Of a stretch of DNA of 25,003 nucleotides, positions 7,581-15,339 are shown piece after piece. Within the stretch, counting starts at the first letter, position 1; every line of letters begins with the position of its first letter. The notes under the pieces are model-generated. The model saw only the letters and a list, made by a program, of their open reading frames with translations, was not told the origin of the DNA and did not search any database. A program made the position numbers and the translations under genes. Source of the stretch: Betaproteobacteria bacterium (GTDB lineage Bacteria > Pseudomonadota > Gammaproteobacteria > Burkholderiales > Burkholderiaceae_C); NCBI GenBank assembly GCA_025354965.1, contig JANXLW010000280.1, forward strand, positions 1 through 25,003. Reading direction: 5' to 3'.

Positions 7581-8669
7581 ATGCCCCGTCCGATACTTGC
7601 CACTGTCCATACTCAGGCACTTGAAAACAACCTCTTGCGCGCCCGTGCCGCCGCCCCTGATTCCAGGGTCTGGGCCGTCGTCAAGGCGAATGCCTATGGC
7701 CACGGCATCGAACGTGTCTTTGAGGGTTTGCGCGGCGCCGATGGCTTTGCCTTGCTGGACCTGGAGGAGGCGCAGCGTGTGCGAAAGCTGGGCTGGCGTG
7801 GTCCGATTCTGTTGCTGGAAGGCGTTTTTGAAGTGCGCGACCTGGAACTTTGCTCGCGCCTGGATCTCTGGCACACGGTGCACTGTGATGAGCAGATTGA
7901 CATGCTCGCAGCACACAAGACGAATGTGCCCATGCGGGTGTTTCTGAAATTGAATTCCGGCATGAACCGGCTCGGGTTTACACCGCAGCGCTACCGTGCT
8001 GCCTGGACGCGCCTGAATGCCTTGCCGCAGGTCGATGAAATTTCGCTGATGACCCATTTCAGTGACGCCGATGGGGCTGCAGGTGTCACCTCCCAGGTGG
8101 CGGTTTTTGCAGCGGCCACGCGCGACCTGCCGGGTGAACGAACCTTGAGCAATAGTGCTGCCACGCTGCGTCACCGCGCAAGCGCTTCCGACTGGGTGCG
8201 CCCGGGCATCGCCGTTTACGGCAGCGCGCCGGACTTCCCCGCGCACAGTGCCAGCGACTGGGGTTTGCAACCTGCCATGACGCTTACCGCAAGAATCATC
8301 GCCACGCAGGAATTGGTGACCGGTGACACGGTCGGCTATGGCTCGACTTTTGTGGCACCGGGCGCCATGCGAATCGGCGTCGTCGCTTGCGGTTACGCTG
8401 ACGGCTACCCGCGATCTTGCCCGAGCGGCACGCCGGTGCTGGTGAACGGTGTTCGCACCCATAGCTTGGGGCGTGTCAGCATGGACATGATCACCGTTGA
8501 CCTCACACCCATTGCAGGCGCCGGCTTTGGCAGTGAAGTGACCTTGTGGGGCCGGGCTGCCAATGGCGTCGTGCTAGGCATCGATGAGGTGGCGCAAAGC
8601 GCCGGCACGGTCGGCTACGAACTGATGTGCGCGCTGGCGGCACGCGTACCGGTGCTAGTTCAAGACTGA
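7581..8669 (+). CDS. alr: Alanine racemase, 362 aa
   Basis: A PLP enzyme interconverting L- and D-alanine for peptidoglycan. The PLP lysine is K35 in AVVKANAYGHG, an Arg near the PLP is R130 (SGMNRLG), the catalytic Tyr is Y253 (VGYGSTF), and the second-subunit Met-Asp pair is M301-D302 (GRVSMDM). I chose the ATG at 7581 because MPRPILATVHTQALENNL matches the usual start of the family; an upstream in-frame ATG at 7464 would add 39 unrelated residues. The ribosome-binding sequence is weak. In related Burkholderiales I expect radA next to alr, but here the two are about 13.7 kb apart. Confidence 0.95.
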   Translation: MPRPILATVHTQALENNLLRARAAAPDSRVWAVVKANAYGHGIERVFEGLRGADGFALLDLEEAQRVRKLGWRGPILLLEGVFEVRDLELCSRLDLWHTVHCDEQIDMLAAHKTNVPMRVFLKLNSGMNRLGFTPQRYRAAWTRLNALPQVDEISLMTHFSDADGAAGVTSQVAVFAAATRDLPGERTLSNSAATLRHRASASDWVRPGIAVYGSAPDFPAHSASDWGLQPAMTLTARIIATQELVTGDTVGYGSTFVAPGAMRIGVVACGYADGYPRSCPSGTPVLVNGVRTHSLGRVSMDMITVDLTPIAGAGFGSEVTLWGRAANGVVLGIDEVAQSAGTVGYELMCALAARVPVLVQD

Positions 8670-8685
8670 CCGGGTACCTGAGTGC

Positions 8686-9123
8686 TCAAGGCAAAGTTGC
8701 CAGATGCGCCTGCGCCGCATTGCCCAGCTTTTCGTCAAAGGTGGCCAAAGGGCACTTCAGCTCGGCGGCCAGCCACAGGTAAGACGCGTCATAGGCGCTG
8801 AGCTGGTAGCGTAGAGCGAGGGCGCAAACGGCCTGCATGTCGATCTCGTGGAGTTCGATGGTCAGATCCTGGACCTGTGCCAAGCCGTCGGCGGCATGGG
8901 CTTCGCCCCGACGCAGCTTTTTGACCGCCACGCTGGTGATTTCGATCTGCAACAGGCTCGGAGCATGGAGTGAGCGACCGGCGATGCGCAGTTGCGCCTC
9001 CTCTTTCCAGGACTCCTGAAACACAATGCCCGCCAGCGCGCTGCAATCCACCACCATGGGTGGCCACTGCAGGTACTGCGCGGGCGGCTCGGCCACATAC
9101 AAGGTGGGAGCGACGGCGCTCAC
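8686..9123 (-). CDS. vapC: VapC-like PIN-domain toxin, 145 aa
   Basis: A PIN-domain ribonuclease with the four acidic residues of the active site visible: D26 (VVDCSALAG), E61 (IEITSVA), D112 (YQLSAYDASYLWLA) and D130 (PLATFDEKL). VapC toxins cut tRNA or rRNA and are held inactive by their antitoxin. Its ATG overlaps the antitoxin stop by 4 bp, the normal arrangement. The first ~22 residues (to WPP) precede the usual PIN start; a later in-frame ATG at 9057 would give a more typical PIN length but lacks a ribosome-binding sequence, so I keep the coupled start. Confidence 0.85.
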   Translation of the reverse strand: MSAVAPTLYVAEPPAQYLQWPPMVVDCSALAGIVFQESWKEEAQLRIAGRSLHAPSLLQIEITSVAVKKLRRGEAHAADGLAQVQDLTIELHEIDMQAVCALALRYQLSAYDASYLWLAAELKCPLATFDEKLGNAAQAHLATLP

Positions 9124-9449
9124 CGACTGTCCCTGTCTTCACGGATCATGTCTATGCTCGAACCCTGCCCGGGGGCGGGCCCGTTTGGGTACTTCGCCTT
9201 GAGTTCTGCGGCCACTTGCTGGACGGTCTTCCAGCCTTTGCGAACAATGGGATATCCCACTGCGCCGTAGCCCACCACAACGCCCTGCGCGCCCGGTGTC
9301 GGCACGGGGACCATGGGGACGGTGTTGACAAGCGCCGCCTCAATGATTGCCATCAACTCGCCTTGCAGCGAGCGGTGATTGCGCGCCGCGCGTTGCCGCA
9401 GGGCTTCGGCCCAAGCCTCGGGCACGTCTTTGACAGAAATATTAGTCAT
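9120..9449 (-). CDS. vapB: VapB/FitA-like ribbon-helix-helix antitoxin, 109 aa
   Basis: The first ~40 residues (MTNISVKDVPEAWAEALRQR, then AARNHRSLQGELMAIIEAA) are a ribbon-helix-helix DNA-binding domain of the FitA/Arc type. The remaining ~65 residues are Gly/Pro-rich and should wrap the toxin. It is longer than the minimal FitA antitoxins (~80 aa). Downstream vapC overlaps by 4 bp. A palindromic operator lies just upstream of the start, overlapping the promoter, so the complex should repress its own transcription. Confidence 0.82.
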   Translation of the reverse strand: MTNISVKDVPEAWAEALRQRAARNHRSLQGELMAIIEAALVNTVPMVPVPTPGAQGVVVGYGAVGYPIVRKGWKTVQQVAAELKAKYPNGPAPGQGSSIDMIREDRDSR

Positions 9450-9460
9450 ATTGGCTCCAA

Positions 9461-9479
9461 AATGGATATATGATCCATT
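9461..9479. promoter_or_regulatory. Palindromic operator of vapBC
   Basis: AATGGAT (9461-9467) and ATCCATT (9473-9479) are perfect inverted 7-mers separated by ATATG. The site sits 12 bp upstream of the vapB start and overlaps the -10 box, the expected place for autorepression by a ribbon-helix-helix antitoxin. Confidence 0.6.
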
Positions 9480-9505
9480 ATGAATCCACTAAGGATTTTA
9501 GTCAA
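9477..9505 (-). promoter_or_regulatory. Sigma70-type promoter of vapBC
   Basis: On the minus strand TTGACT (9505-9500), a 17-bp spacer and CATAAT (9482-9477) form a near-consensus promoter, 28 bp before the vapB start. The -35 box includes the TGA stop codon of the upstream P-type ATPase gene, so the promoter is partly inside that gene's end. Confidence 0.65.
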
Positions 9506-12099
9506 ACAGCCAAAGTACCGGTCCGTCTCGACAGATGTCGCACCAGCTTGATGGCCTCAAACCAGAGTACGCTGAGCAAGCCCAAGGCAATTGCTGTCAG
9601 CAGGTCAGGGATTGTCAAGGGCGTAAAGAAGAACAGGCGCGACAACCAGGGCAGGTAAAGCGCCAGCCCCAACAGCCCGAGGGTCACGCCAGTTACGATC
9701 CACAAAGTACGATTCGGCACCCGCAGCGACCTCCATAGCGACCCGCTGCCGGAGCGGTTGGAAAAGATCAGTGCCAGGTTGCCCATCACCAGCGTGGTGA
9801 AGGCAAAGGCCCGCGCCGCCGTCTCGCTCAACCAACTGGCACTCCAGGCATAGGCGCCCATTACGACCAGCAGCACACCCAGGCCTTGCAGCAGTGCCAG
9901 CACCAGCGTCATGCCGGCAAACAACGGGGTGTTGACGTCACGCGGCGCGCGCTGCATCACATCCGCCTCGGACGGCTCGTTCTCGAACACCATGGAGCAA
10001 GCCGGGTCGATGACCAGCTCCAGAAAAGCAATGTGCAGCGGGAACAACACGACCGGCCAGCCCAGCAGCACTGGCAGCAATGCGGCACCGGCAATCGGTA
10101 CATGCACCGCGAGGATGTAGGACATGGATTTACGTAAATTGTCAAAGATGCGCCGGCCCAGCCGAACCGCCCGCACGATCGAGGCAAAGTTGTCGTCCAG
10201 CAGCACCAGCGAGGCCGCTTCACGCGCCACATCGGTGCCACGTCCGCCCATCGCCACGCCCACATGCGCGGCCTTCAACGCCGGTGCGTCGTTCACGCCG
10301 TCACCGGTCATGGCCACCACCTCGCCATTGGCCTTGAGTGCCTGCACGATGCGCAGTTTTTGCTCGGGTGCGACGCGGGCGCAAATGCTGGCGGTTTGCA
10401 TGCGGAGCTGGAGCTCGGCATCGCTCAAGGCTGCCATGGCGTCACCGGTCAGCACTTCGCCGGCGTCCAGTTGCGCCTGGGCGGCAATGGCGCTGGCAGT
10501 GGCCGGGTAGTCGCCCGTGATCATCACGACCCGGATACCGGCCGTGCGGCACAGGGCCACCGCCTGCGGGATCTCGGAGCGCAGCGGGTCCGCCAACCCC
10601 AGCAAGCCGATGAATTCGAACTCAAAGTCATGCGCGATGGCAGGCCACTGTTCGCCGGCAAAGCGGGCCTGCGCCACACCCAGCACGCGCAAGCCCCGGG
10701 CCGCCATGGCATCCATCGCAGCGGCAATGCGCAGTTGCGCGCTGGCGTCCAGATGACAGAGCTCGATGATGGCCTCCGGCGCGCCCTTGGCGGCCACCAC
10801 ATTGGCGTCGCCTGCGACAGCCTTCCAGACATGCGACATGGCGCGCAACCCGGGTGTCAGCCCGTATTCCTGCACCAGCGCCCAGTCGCGGTGCAGATGC
10901 TCGGTATCCTTCAAAAAGTGTTGACCCAGCCGGTGAAAAGCCTTTTCCATCGGATCAAACGGCTCGCTCACACTGGCCAGAATGGAGAACTCAACCAGGG
11001 TGTGAAAAGCCTCCGGCAACTCCGCCGTTGCAGCGTAGTCAATAGCCATGCTTTGCCCTTGAACGTCACCCGGCGAGGAGCCGGCGTTTTGAACATAAAG
11101 CTGTGCCACGGTCATGCGGTTCTCGGTCAAGGTGCCGGTCTTGTCGACACACAGCACCGAGGTGGCACCCAGGGTCTCGATGGCGGCGATGCGTCGGGTC
11201 AGCACGTTTTCCTTCGACAAGCGCCAGGCACCCAAAGCCGGCAGTACCGTCAACACCACGGTGAACTCCTGCGGCAGCAAGGCCATCGCCAGTGCAATGG
11301 CGGCCAGCAGTGCGTCCAGCCAGTCGCCGCGAATCAATCCGTAAGCGACGAACATAAAGAGGCTGGCGCCGAAGGCCACCAGCGCCAGCACTTTGACCAG
11401 TTTGGCGGTTTGTTTCTTGAGCGGCGAGCGTTCACTGGTCAAAGTCTCCAACGCGTTGCCAATGCGACCGATTTCGCTGCGCGCGCCGGTCGCCGTGACC
11501 CGCGCGCTGGCGTGGCCCTTGACCAACAGGGTGCCGGAAAACAATAAAGTTTGCGCATCGCTGCCGGGTCGCACCGACGCCGTCGGTTCTGCTGTCGCCA
11601 GTGTCGAAGCGGCCACCTTGCTGACCGGCACTGCCTCACCGGTTAACAAGGACTCGTCGGCCTGCACATCGGTGGCAGAAATCAAGAGCGCGTCCGCCGC
11701 CACGCGGTCGCCCTCGGCCAACAGCAAAATATCGCCACACACCACTTCACTGCCCGCAATGCGCTGCGGCTGGCCGTCACGCAGCACCAGGGCGCGCGGA
11801 CTGGTGAGGTCGCGCAAGGCCTCCATCGCACGCTCGGTCTTGCCCTCCTGGTACAGCGTCAGCGCCAGTACCACCAGCACCAAACCAAACAAAATGAGAC
11901 CTTCCTGCAAATCACCCAGCACCAGGTACAGCGCACCGGCCGCCAGCAGCAGCATGAACATCGGCTCTTGCAGGGTCTCGCCAACAATGGCGCGCAGGCC
12001 ACGTCGCTGATCGCCCGGTAACTTGTTGGGGCCATCTTCAAGCAAGCGTTGCGCCGCCTGCGCTGCGGTCAGACCTTCATCCGAAGTTTGCGAAACCAT
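9502..12099 (-). CDS. P-type cation-transporting ATPase (P2/Ca-type-like), 865 aa
   Basis: An inner-membrane ion pump with all P-type landmarks in order: actuator TGE at 153-155, transmembrane-4 ion motif PQEF at 276-279, phosphorylated Asp319 in DKTGTLT, nucleotide-site KGAPE at 438-442, TGDGVNDAP at 598-606, then the C-terminal membrane helices including LELVIDPACSMVFE. The cytoplasmic N-terminus lacks heavy-metal CxxC domains, so it belongs with the P2-like (Ca2+ or related cation) pumps and not with the copper/zinc group. The exact ion is uncertain, since the TM4 motif PQEF differs from PEGL of classical Ca2+ pumps. A GGGG-type ribosome-binding site lies ~9 bp before the ATG. The vapBC pair follows on the same strand. 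Confidence 0.88.
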   Translation of the reverse strand: MVSQTSDEGLTAAQAAQRLLEDGPNKLPGDQRRGLRAIVGETLQEPMFMLLLAAGALYLVLGDLQEGLILFGLVLVVLALTLYQEGKTERAMEALRDLTSPRALVLRDGQPQRIAGSEVVCGDILLLAEGDRVAADALLISATDVQADESLLTGEAVPVSKVAASTLATAEPTASVRPGSDAQTLLFSGTLLVKGHASARVTATGARSEIGRIGNALETLTSERSPLKKQTAKLVKVLALVAFGASLFMFVAYGLIRGDWLDALLAAIALAMALLPQEFTVVLTVLPALGAWRLSKENVLTRRIAAIETLGATSVLCVDKTGTLTENRMTVAQLYVQNAGSSPGDVQGQSMAIDYAATAELPEAFHTLVEFSILASVSEPFDPMEKAFHRLGQHFLKDTEHLHRDWALVQEYGLTPGLRAMSHVWKAVAGDANVVAAKGAPEAIIELCHLDASAQLRIAAAMDAMAARGLRVLGVAQARFAGEQWPAIAHDFEFEFIGLLGLADPLRSEIPQAVALCRTAGIRVVMITGDYPATASAIAAQAQLDAGEVLTGDAMAALSDAELQLRMQTASICARVAPEQKLRIVQALKANGEVVAMTGDGVNDAPALKAAHVGVAMGGRGTDVAREAASLVLLDDNFASIVRAVRLGRRIFDNLRKSMSYILAVHVPIAGAALLPVLLGWPVVLFPLHIAFLELVIDPACSMVFENEPSEADVMQRAPRDVNTPLFAGMTLVLALLQGLGVLLVVMGAYAWSASWLSETAARAFAFTTLVMGNLALIFSNRSGSGSLWRSLRVPNRTLWIVTGVTLGLLGLALYLPWLSRLFFFTPLTIPDLLTAIALGLLSVLWFEAIKLVRHLSRRTGTLAV

Positions 12100-12308
12100 A
12101 AATTACCCCTTTGATACACAAAGTTGCGATACCAGCAGCGCGTTCAGCCAGGCAGCAGATGGAAATGGCGGCAGCGTGAACCCCCAATAGTGCGCCAAGG
12201 ATATGACAGGCCGAGCGGCAGACGATTGCTGCCACTGCCAAAGATATACACCGACGGTGCAAGTTGCTTGGGGCGACATCACAGACTGCTGGCGAATTCC
12301 GATTGCGC
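12100..12308. other. Divergent intergenic region
   Basis: About 200 bp between the ATPase start (minus strand) and a direct-repeat box preceding a small plus-strand ORF. No open frame with a credible ribosome-binding sequence was found. It presumably holds the ATPase promoter, which I could not place with confidence. Confidence 0.35.
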
Positions 12309-12325
12309 GCTAAGACGGCCTTAAG
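12309..12325 (+). promoter_or_regulatory. PmrA/QseB-type direct-repeat box
   Basis: GCTAAG (12309-12314), 5 bp, CTTAAG (12320-12325): two half-sites in direct orientation with an 11-bp period, the arrangement used by PmrA/QseB-class OmpR-family regulators. A weak -10-like GAAGAT starts 10 bp after the box, the same spacing as at the box before the diheme cytochrome. It lies 51 bp upstream of the small membrane ORF. Confidence 0.45.
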
Positions 12326-12376
12326 ACGCGATCGCGAAGATGACAGTGTCGATTCAATTCAACAAAGAGGTTCTTC

Positions 12377-12541
12377 ATGGATGCATCCCTTCGCTTGTTC
12401 ATCAACCAGTACCTGGGCGTCGTTCTCGCCACCCTGATGCCGGTCATTCTGATCGCGTTTTTATCGATCCCGTTCAGCCTGGGCGGCCATCCGGGCGATG
12501 CGCGCCCCGCCACCGCGACCGCGACTTGGCACCTGACCTGA
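12377..12541 (+). CDS. Small membrane protein, 54 aa
   Basis: A short ORF below usual length cut-offs. AAAGAGG lies 6 bp before the ATG, a good ribosome-binding sequence. The product has one strongly hydrophobic stretch (about residues 12-35, YLGVVLATLMPVILIAFLSI) after a short amphipathic start, and a Gly/Pro/Ala/Thr-rich tail. No family is recognised. Translation signal, single membrane helix and an upstream direct-repeat regulator box together support a real gene, possibly a small inner-membrane modulator. It ends 31 bp before the next gene, with which it may be co-transcribed. Confidence 0.55.
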   Translation: MDASLRLFINQYLGVVLATLMPVILIAFLSIPFSLGGHPGDARPATATATWHLT

Positions 12542-12572
12542 AGCGCTCGCGCAGACACTTTGTCTATTTACA

Positions 12573-14273
12573 ATGAAGTCCATGGAGCCTGTCCGTGGAC
12601 CCCTGGTACCCCCCAAAAACTCAATGGCGCGCTTTTTTTCAGCCTGTCGTCAATCGTCGGTTGCCCAATACATCGTGCCGATGCTTGCTCTGGCATTGGC
12701 GGTGCTGGCCCTCTACGGAAGTTTTCTGTCGAGCCCTCTGGTGTTCGACGACTTCAGCTACTTTGGCGCGCCCATTACAGACGTTCTCGGGGCAGACCTC
12801 CACTTTGGTTTGCGCTGGTTTTCGGTTTCCACGTTTGTGTGGGTACGCGCCGTCTTTGGCGCAGATCTCATCTGGCAACGCCTGGGCAATTTGTCCCTGC
12901 ATATCGTCAACACATGGTTGTTGTACCTGCTTCTTTTCAGCCTGTTCAAGGCCACGTTGCCGACAGAAAAAACTGATGCCGGTGGCGCCGCCAGTGGTCG
13001 GCCGCTGACCTTGTCATGGCTGGCCTTTTTGGGTGCCTGCTGGTTTGCCTTGAACCCCGCAGCAGTTTATGGGGTTGCCTATTTGGTGCAGCGCACGACC
13101 CTGCTGGCAACCCTGTTTGCGTTGTCAACCTGGTATTTGTTTTTTCAGGGCTTGCTGCGCAACCAGCGGCGCTGGCTGTTGGCCTCGGCTGTCAGTTATT
13201 TGCTGGCGGTGCTGTCCAAGGAGCACGCCATCATGGCGCCGGCAGTGGCGATGATGCTATGGGTACTGGTTCGCCCGCCCGGCCAGCGGCCTTTCAGGGA
13301 GCTTGCGCCGACGCTCGTGTTGTACCTGGCGATCGGAATTTATACCCTGGTTCAGGTCAAGTCCGGCGGCATTGTTGGCGGCGCTTACGAGCCCAGCGGC
13401 CAAGGCATGTTGGCGGAACTCAACATCGATGCCGGGCAAGCCTATGGGCTCTCGCTGCTGACGCAGAGCTTTCTATTTTTTAAATACCTCGTTTTATGGA
13501 TGGTGCCGGTTCCGGCCTGGATGTCGGTGGACATGCAGGAGCATTTTGTCCGCAGTTTTTGGAGTTGGCCGCAAACCGCCGCTGCAGCAATCTTTTTGTT
13601 GTACCCGCTGCTGGCGCTGCGTTTGCTGTTGCAACGGGGCAGCAAAGGCTTGCTGGGTTTTGCCTTGCTGGGTCCGTGGCTTTTGTTTGCTACCGAACTG
13701 TCCACCGTCAGGATTCAGGAAATATTTGTGCTGTATCGCAGCTATTTGTGGATGTCTTGCCTGGCCGTCGGGTTTGCGCTGCTGTTGCGCCAACTGGCGG
13801 CCCGCCATGCTGTTGTGGTGTTTGCTCTAGCAACCCTGGCGCTGGTTCCTGCAAGCTGGAACCGCTTGACCACATTTTCCGATTCAAGGCTGCTGTGGGA
13901 CGATGCCCTGCAATTGGCTCAGGGCAAGGAGGAGACCAACCAGTTGGGGCGGATGCATCACAACCGGGGCGTGGCGTATTTAAACGCCGGGCGTTATCAG
14001 GAGGCGATTCGGGATTTTGACGCCGGCCTCAAAATTTTGCCGTACTACAGTTTGCTATTCAATGATCGCGCAGTGGCCTACCTGAAAGCCGGGAAGTATC
14101 CGCAAGCCTTGCAGGACTTTAATCGGGCGATCCTGTTGGACCCCGGCTATTACAACCCCTACCTTGGCCGCGCCCAAGTTCACCAGGTTCTGGGCAACCC
14201 GCAAGCCGCACGGCTGGACTTTGCCCGCAGTTGCCAAATGGGTGTGACAGAGGTTTGCCGACTCGGCCAGTGA
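12573..14273 (+). CDS. GT-C-like multispan membrane protein with C-terminal TPRs, 566 aa
   Basis: About ten to eleven membrane helices in residues ~32-450, then three tetratricopeptide repeats (~457-566; NRGVAYLNAGRYQEAIRDFD, DRAVAYLKAGKYPQALQDFN and a third). The first periplasmic loop starts with the Asp pair D59-D60 (PLVFDDFSYF) and continues RWFSVSTFVWV.AVFG....QRLGNLSLHIVN, a layout known from TMTC/PMT-like GT-C proteins, which move sugars from lipid carriers to secreted proteins or polymers. The start at 12573 is the first ATG; later ATGs at 12582 or 12624 are possible since no clear ribosome-binding sequence is seen. It lies just upstream of the cytochrome cluster, separated by a hairpin and 380 bp, so co-function is possible but unproven. 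Confidence 0.7.
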   Translation: MKSMEPVRGPLVPPKNSMARFFSACRQSSVAQYIVPMLALALAVLALYGSFLSSPLVFDDFSYFGAPITDVLGADLHFGLRWFSVSTFVWVRAVFGADLIWQRLGNLSLHIVNTWLLYLLLFSLFKATLPTEKTDAGGAASGRPLTLSWLAFLGACWFALNPAAVYGVAYLVQRTTLLATLFALSTWYLFFQGLLRNQRRWLLASAVSYLLAVLSKEHAIMAPAVAMMLWVLVRPPGQRPFRELAPTLVLYLAIGIYTLVQVKSGGIVGGAYEPSGQGMLAELNIDAGQAYGLSLLTQSFLFFKYLVLWMVPVPAWMSVDMQEHFVRSFWSWPQTAAAAIFLLYPLLALRLLLQRGSKGLLGFALLGPWLLFATELSTVRIQEIFVLYRSYLWMSCLAVGFALLLRQLAARHAVVVFALATLALVPASWNRLTTFSDSRLLWDDALQLAQGKEETNQLGRMHHNRGVAYLNAGRYQEAIRDFDAGLKILPYYSLLFNDRAVAYLKAGKYPQALQDFNRAILLDPGYYNPYLGRAQVHQVLGNPQAARLDFARSCQMGVTEVCRLGQ

Positions 14274-14274
14274 G

Positions 14275-14291
14275 GGCCTGAATTTCAGGCC
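14275..14291 (+). terminator. Hairpin after the GT-C/TPR gene
   Basis: GGCCTGA (14275-14281) and TCAGGCC (14285-14291) form a perfect 7-bp stem with loop ATT, 1 base after the stop codon. No T-run follows; it probably marks the end of this transcript but may be rho-assisted. Confidence 0.5.
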
Positions 14292-14640
14292 GACGGCGAC
14301 ATCGACACCCAGCCTGCGCGAGCTGGCTGCGACCTTTCCCAGGCTTCGGCTGCCAGATTTTTTCAAACCTTTCAACCCTAGATATCACAACAATTCTCAA
14401 ATCGTAAGTTTTACAGGCAACAGTTTGCAACAACGGTAATTTTCAGAATCAAAAATACTTGACTAGTCGACAAGTCTGTAAATTTGCCGTAAAGATAAGT
14501 CAACAAGCGAATAAATACCACATGACCAACATGCCTTCTAGCACTGCCAGCAGCCGCTGTTTTGCTTTTGTGCTTGCGTCAAAGGTGACGTCGCTCAGGG
14601 CCATCCGACATTACGATTTTTTAACGAGCATTCATCTTTG
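14292..14640. promoter_or_regulatory. Long leader region of the cytochrome cluster
   Basis: About 350 bp without a credible gene and markedly more A+T-rich in 14380-14530 than its surroundings, as expected for a promoter region. It holds an imperfect palindrome at 14457-14475 and a small CGTCA/TGACG dyad (14577-14590). A TTG-initiated frame at 14459-14641 is open but lacks a ribosome-binding sequence. I could not fit a confident sigma70 or sigma54 promoter. Confidence 0.45.
14457..14475. promoter_or_regulatory. Imperfect palindrome, candidate operator of the cytochrome cluster
   Basis: ACTTGAC (14457-14463) and GACAAGT (14469-14475) are inverted with one mismatch and a 5-bp centre (TAGTC). 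It sits in the A+T-rich part of the leader, ~180 bp before the tetraheme gene. The spacing is one base too long for an FNR site. Confidence 0.35.
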
Positions 14641-14653
14641 AAGGAGTAACACA

Positions 14654-15337
14654 ATGCTTAACACCAGAATGGTAAGACAGAGTTTATTGGGCCTCAGCCT
14701 GGCGCTGGCAGGATTGTCGGCAGGCGCTGGCAGTATTGCCGGTTCCAAGCATGACTTTAGCGCAGTGACCGGAACCAACGGACAAATCTGTATTGCCTGC
14801 CATGCACCGCACAACACCGCTGCGGGCCTGACGGCGCTGTGGAACCACGCACTGTCAGCGGCAACGTACACCATGTACAACAGCGCTTTTTCCTCCACCA
14901 TGAACGGTACCGTCGATGCCCAACCAGGCGCCACCTCCAAACTGTGCCTGTCCTGCCATGACGGCACAGTAGCGGTCAACAGCTTTGGCGGGGTAACAGG
15001 TACGGTGGCCATCGCCGCAGCATCCAACTTGGGAACCAGCCTGACCAACGACCATCCGATCAGCGTCGTTTATGACGCCGCTCTGGTTACGGCCGACGGC
15101 GCTCTGTTTCCCATTACAAACGCAGCCAATGTTGGCACCGGCGGAACCAAGTCCCGAACCGGCACAATTTCAAGCAACTTGCTGTTCAATACAAAAGTGG
15201 AATGTGCCTCTTGCCATGACGTGCACAACACCTTTACCGTCCCGGTGGCCACCTCTGGTACTGGTACCGTCAGCAACAAGCTCGTCAAGATAAGCATGGT
15301 TGGTAGCGCACTGTGCATTACTTGCCACGACAAGTAA
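14654..15337 (+). CDS. Exported tetraheme c-type cytochrome (OmcE-like), 227 aa
   Basis: An N-terminal signal peptide (hydrophobic ~10-26) is followed by four CXXCH heme sites at residues 46-50, 98-102, 184-188 and 221-225. Further His residues at 33 (SKHDFS), 53 (APHN), 65, 134 (DHPIS) and 191 (VHN) are enough for bis-His ligation of all four hemes. The blocks SKHDFS, CxxCHAPHN, LCLSCHDGTVAV, NDHPIS, VECASCHDVHN and ALCITCH match how I know the OmcE-like tetraheme cytochromes that polymerise into extracellular filaments. The protein is rich in Thr, Ser, Ala and Gly and has no lipobox. Start: AAGGAG (14641-14646) 7 bp upstream, a strong site. A strong hairpin follows, then the rest of the cluster. 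The filament role is inferred. Confidence 0.88.
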   Translation: MLNTRMVRQSLLGLSLALAGLSAGAGSIAGSKHDFSAVTGTNGQICIACHAPHNTAAGLTALWNHALSAATYTMYNSAFSSTMNGTVDAQPGATSKLCLSCHDGTVAVNSFGGVTGTVAIAAASNLGTSLTNDHPISVVYDAALVTADGALFPITNAANVGTGGTKSRTGTISSNLLFNTKVECASCHDVHNTFTVPVATSGTGTVSNKLVKISMVGSALCITCHDK

Positions 15338-15339
15338 AA

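Noticed and set aside
10264..11547. 427-codon plus-strand frame opposite the P-type ATPase gene
   Set aside because: It is the antisense shadow of a clearly real gene; composition (Gln, Gly, His, Arg rich) is that of a complement frame.
14401..14440. Possible sigma54 promoter (GG...GC) upstream of the cytochrome cluster
   Set aside because: The GG-to-GC distance is 9 bp and not the required 10.
14459..14473. FNR-like site TTGAC...GACAA
   Set aside because: The centre is 5 bp where FNR needs 4, and the half-sites differ from TTGAT/ATCAA; kept only as a generic palindrome.
14459..14641. 60-codon TTG-initiated frame in the leader of the cytochrome cluster
   Set aside because: No ribosome-binding sequence, no recognisable protein features, and it overlaps the candidate operator; better explained as leader DNA.
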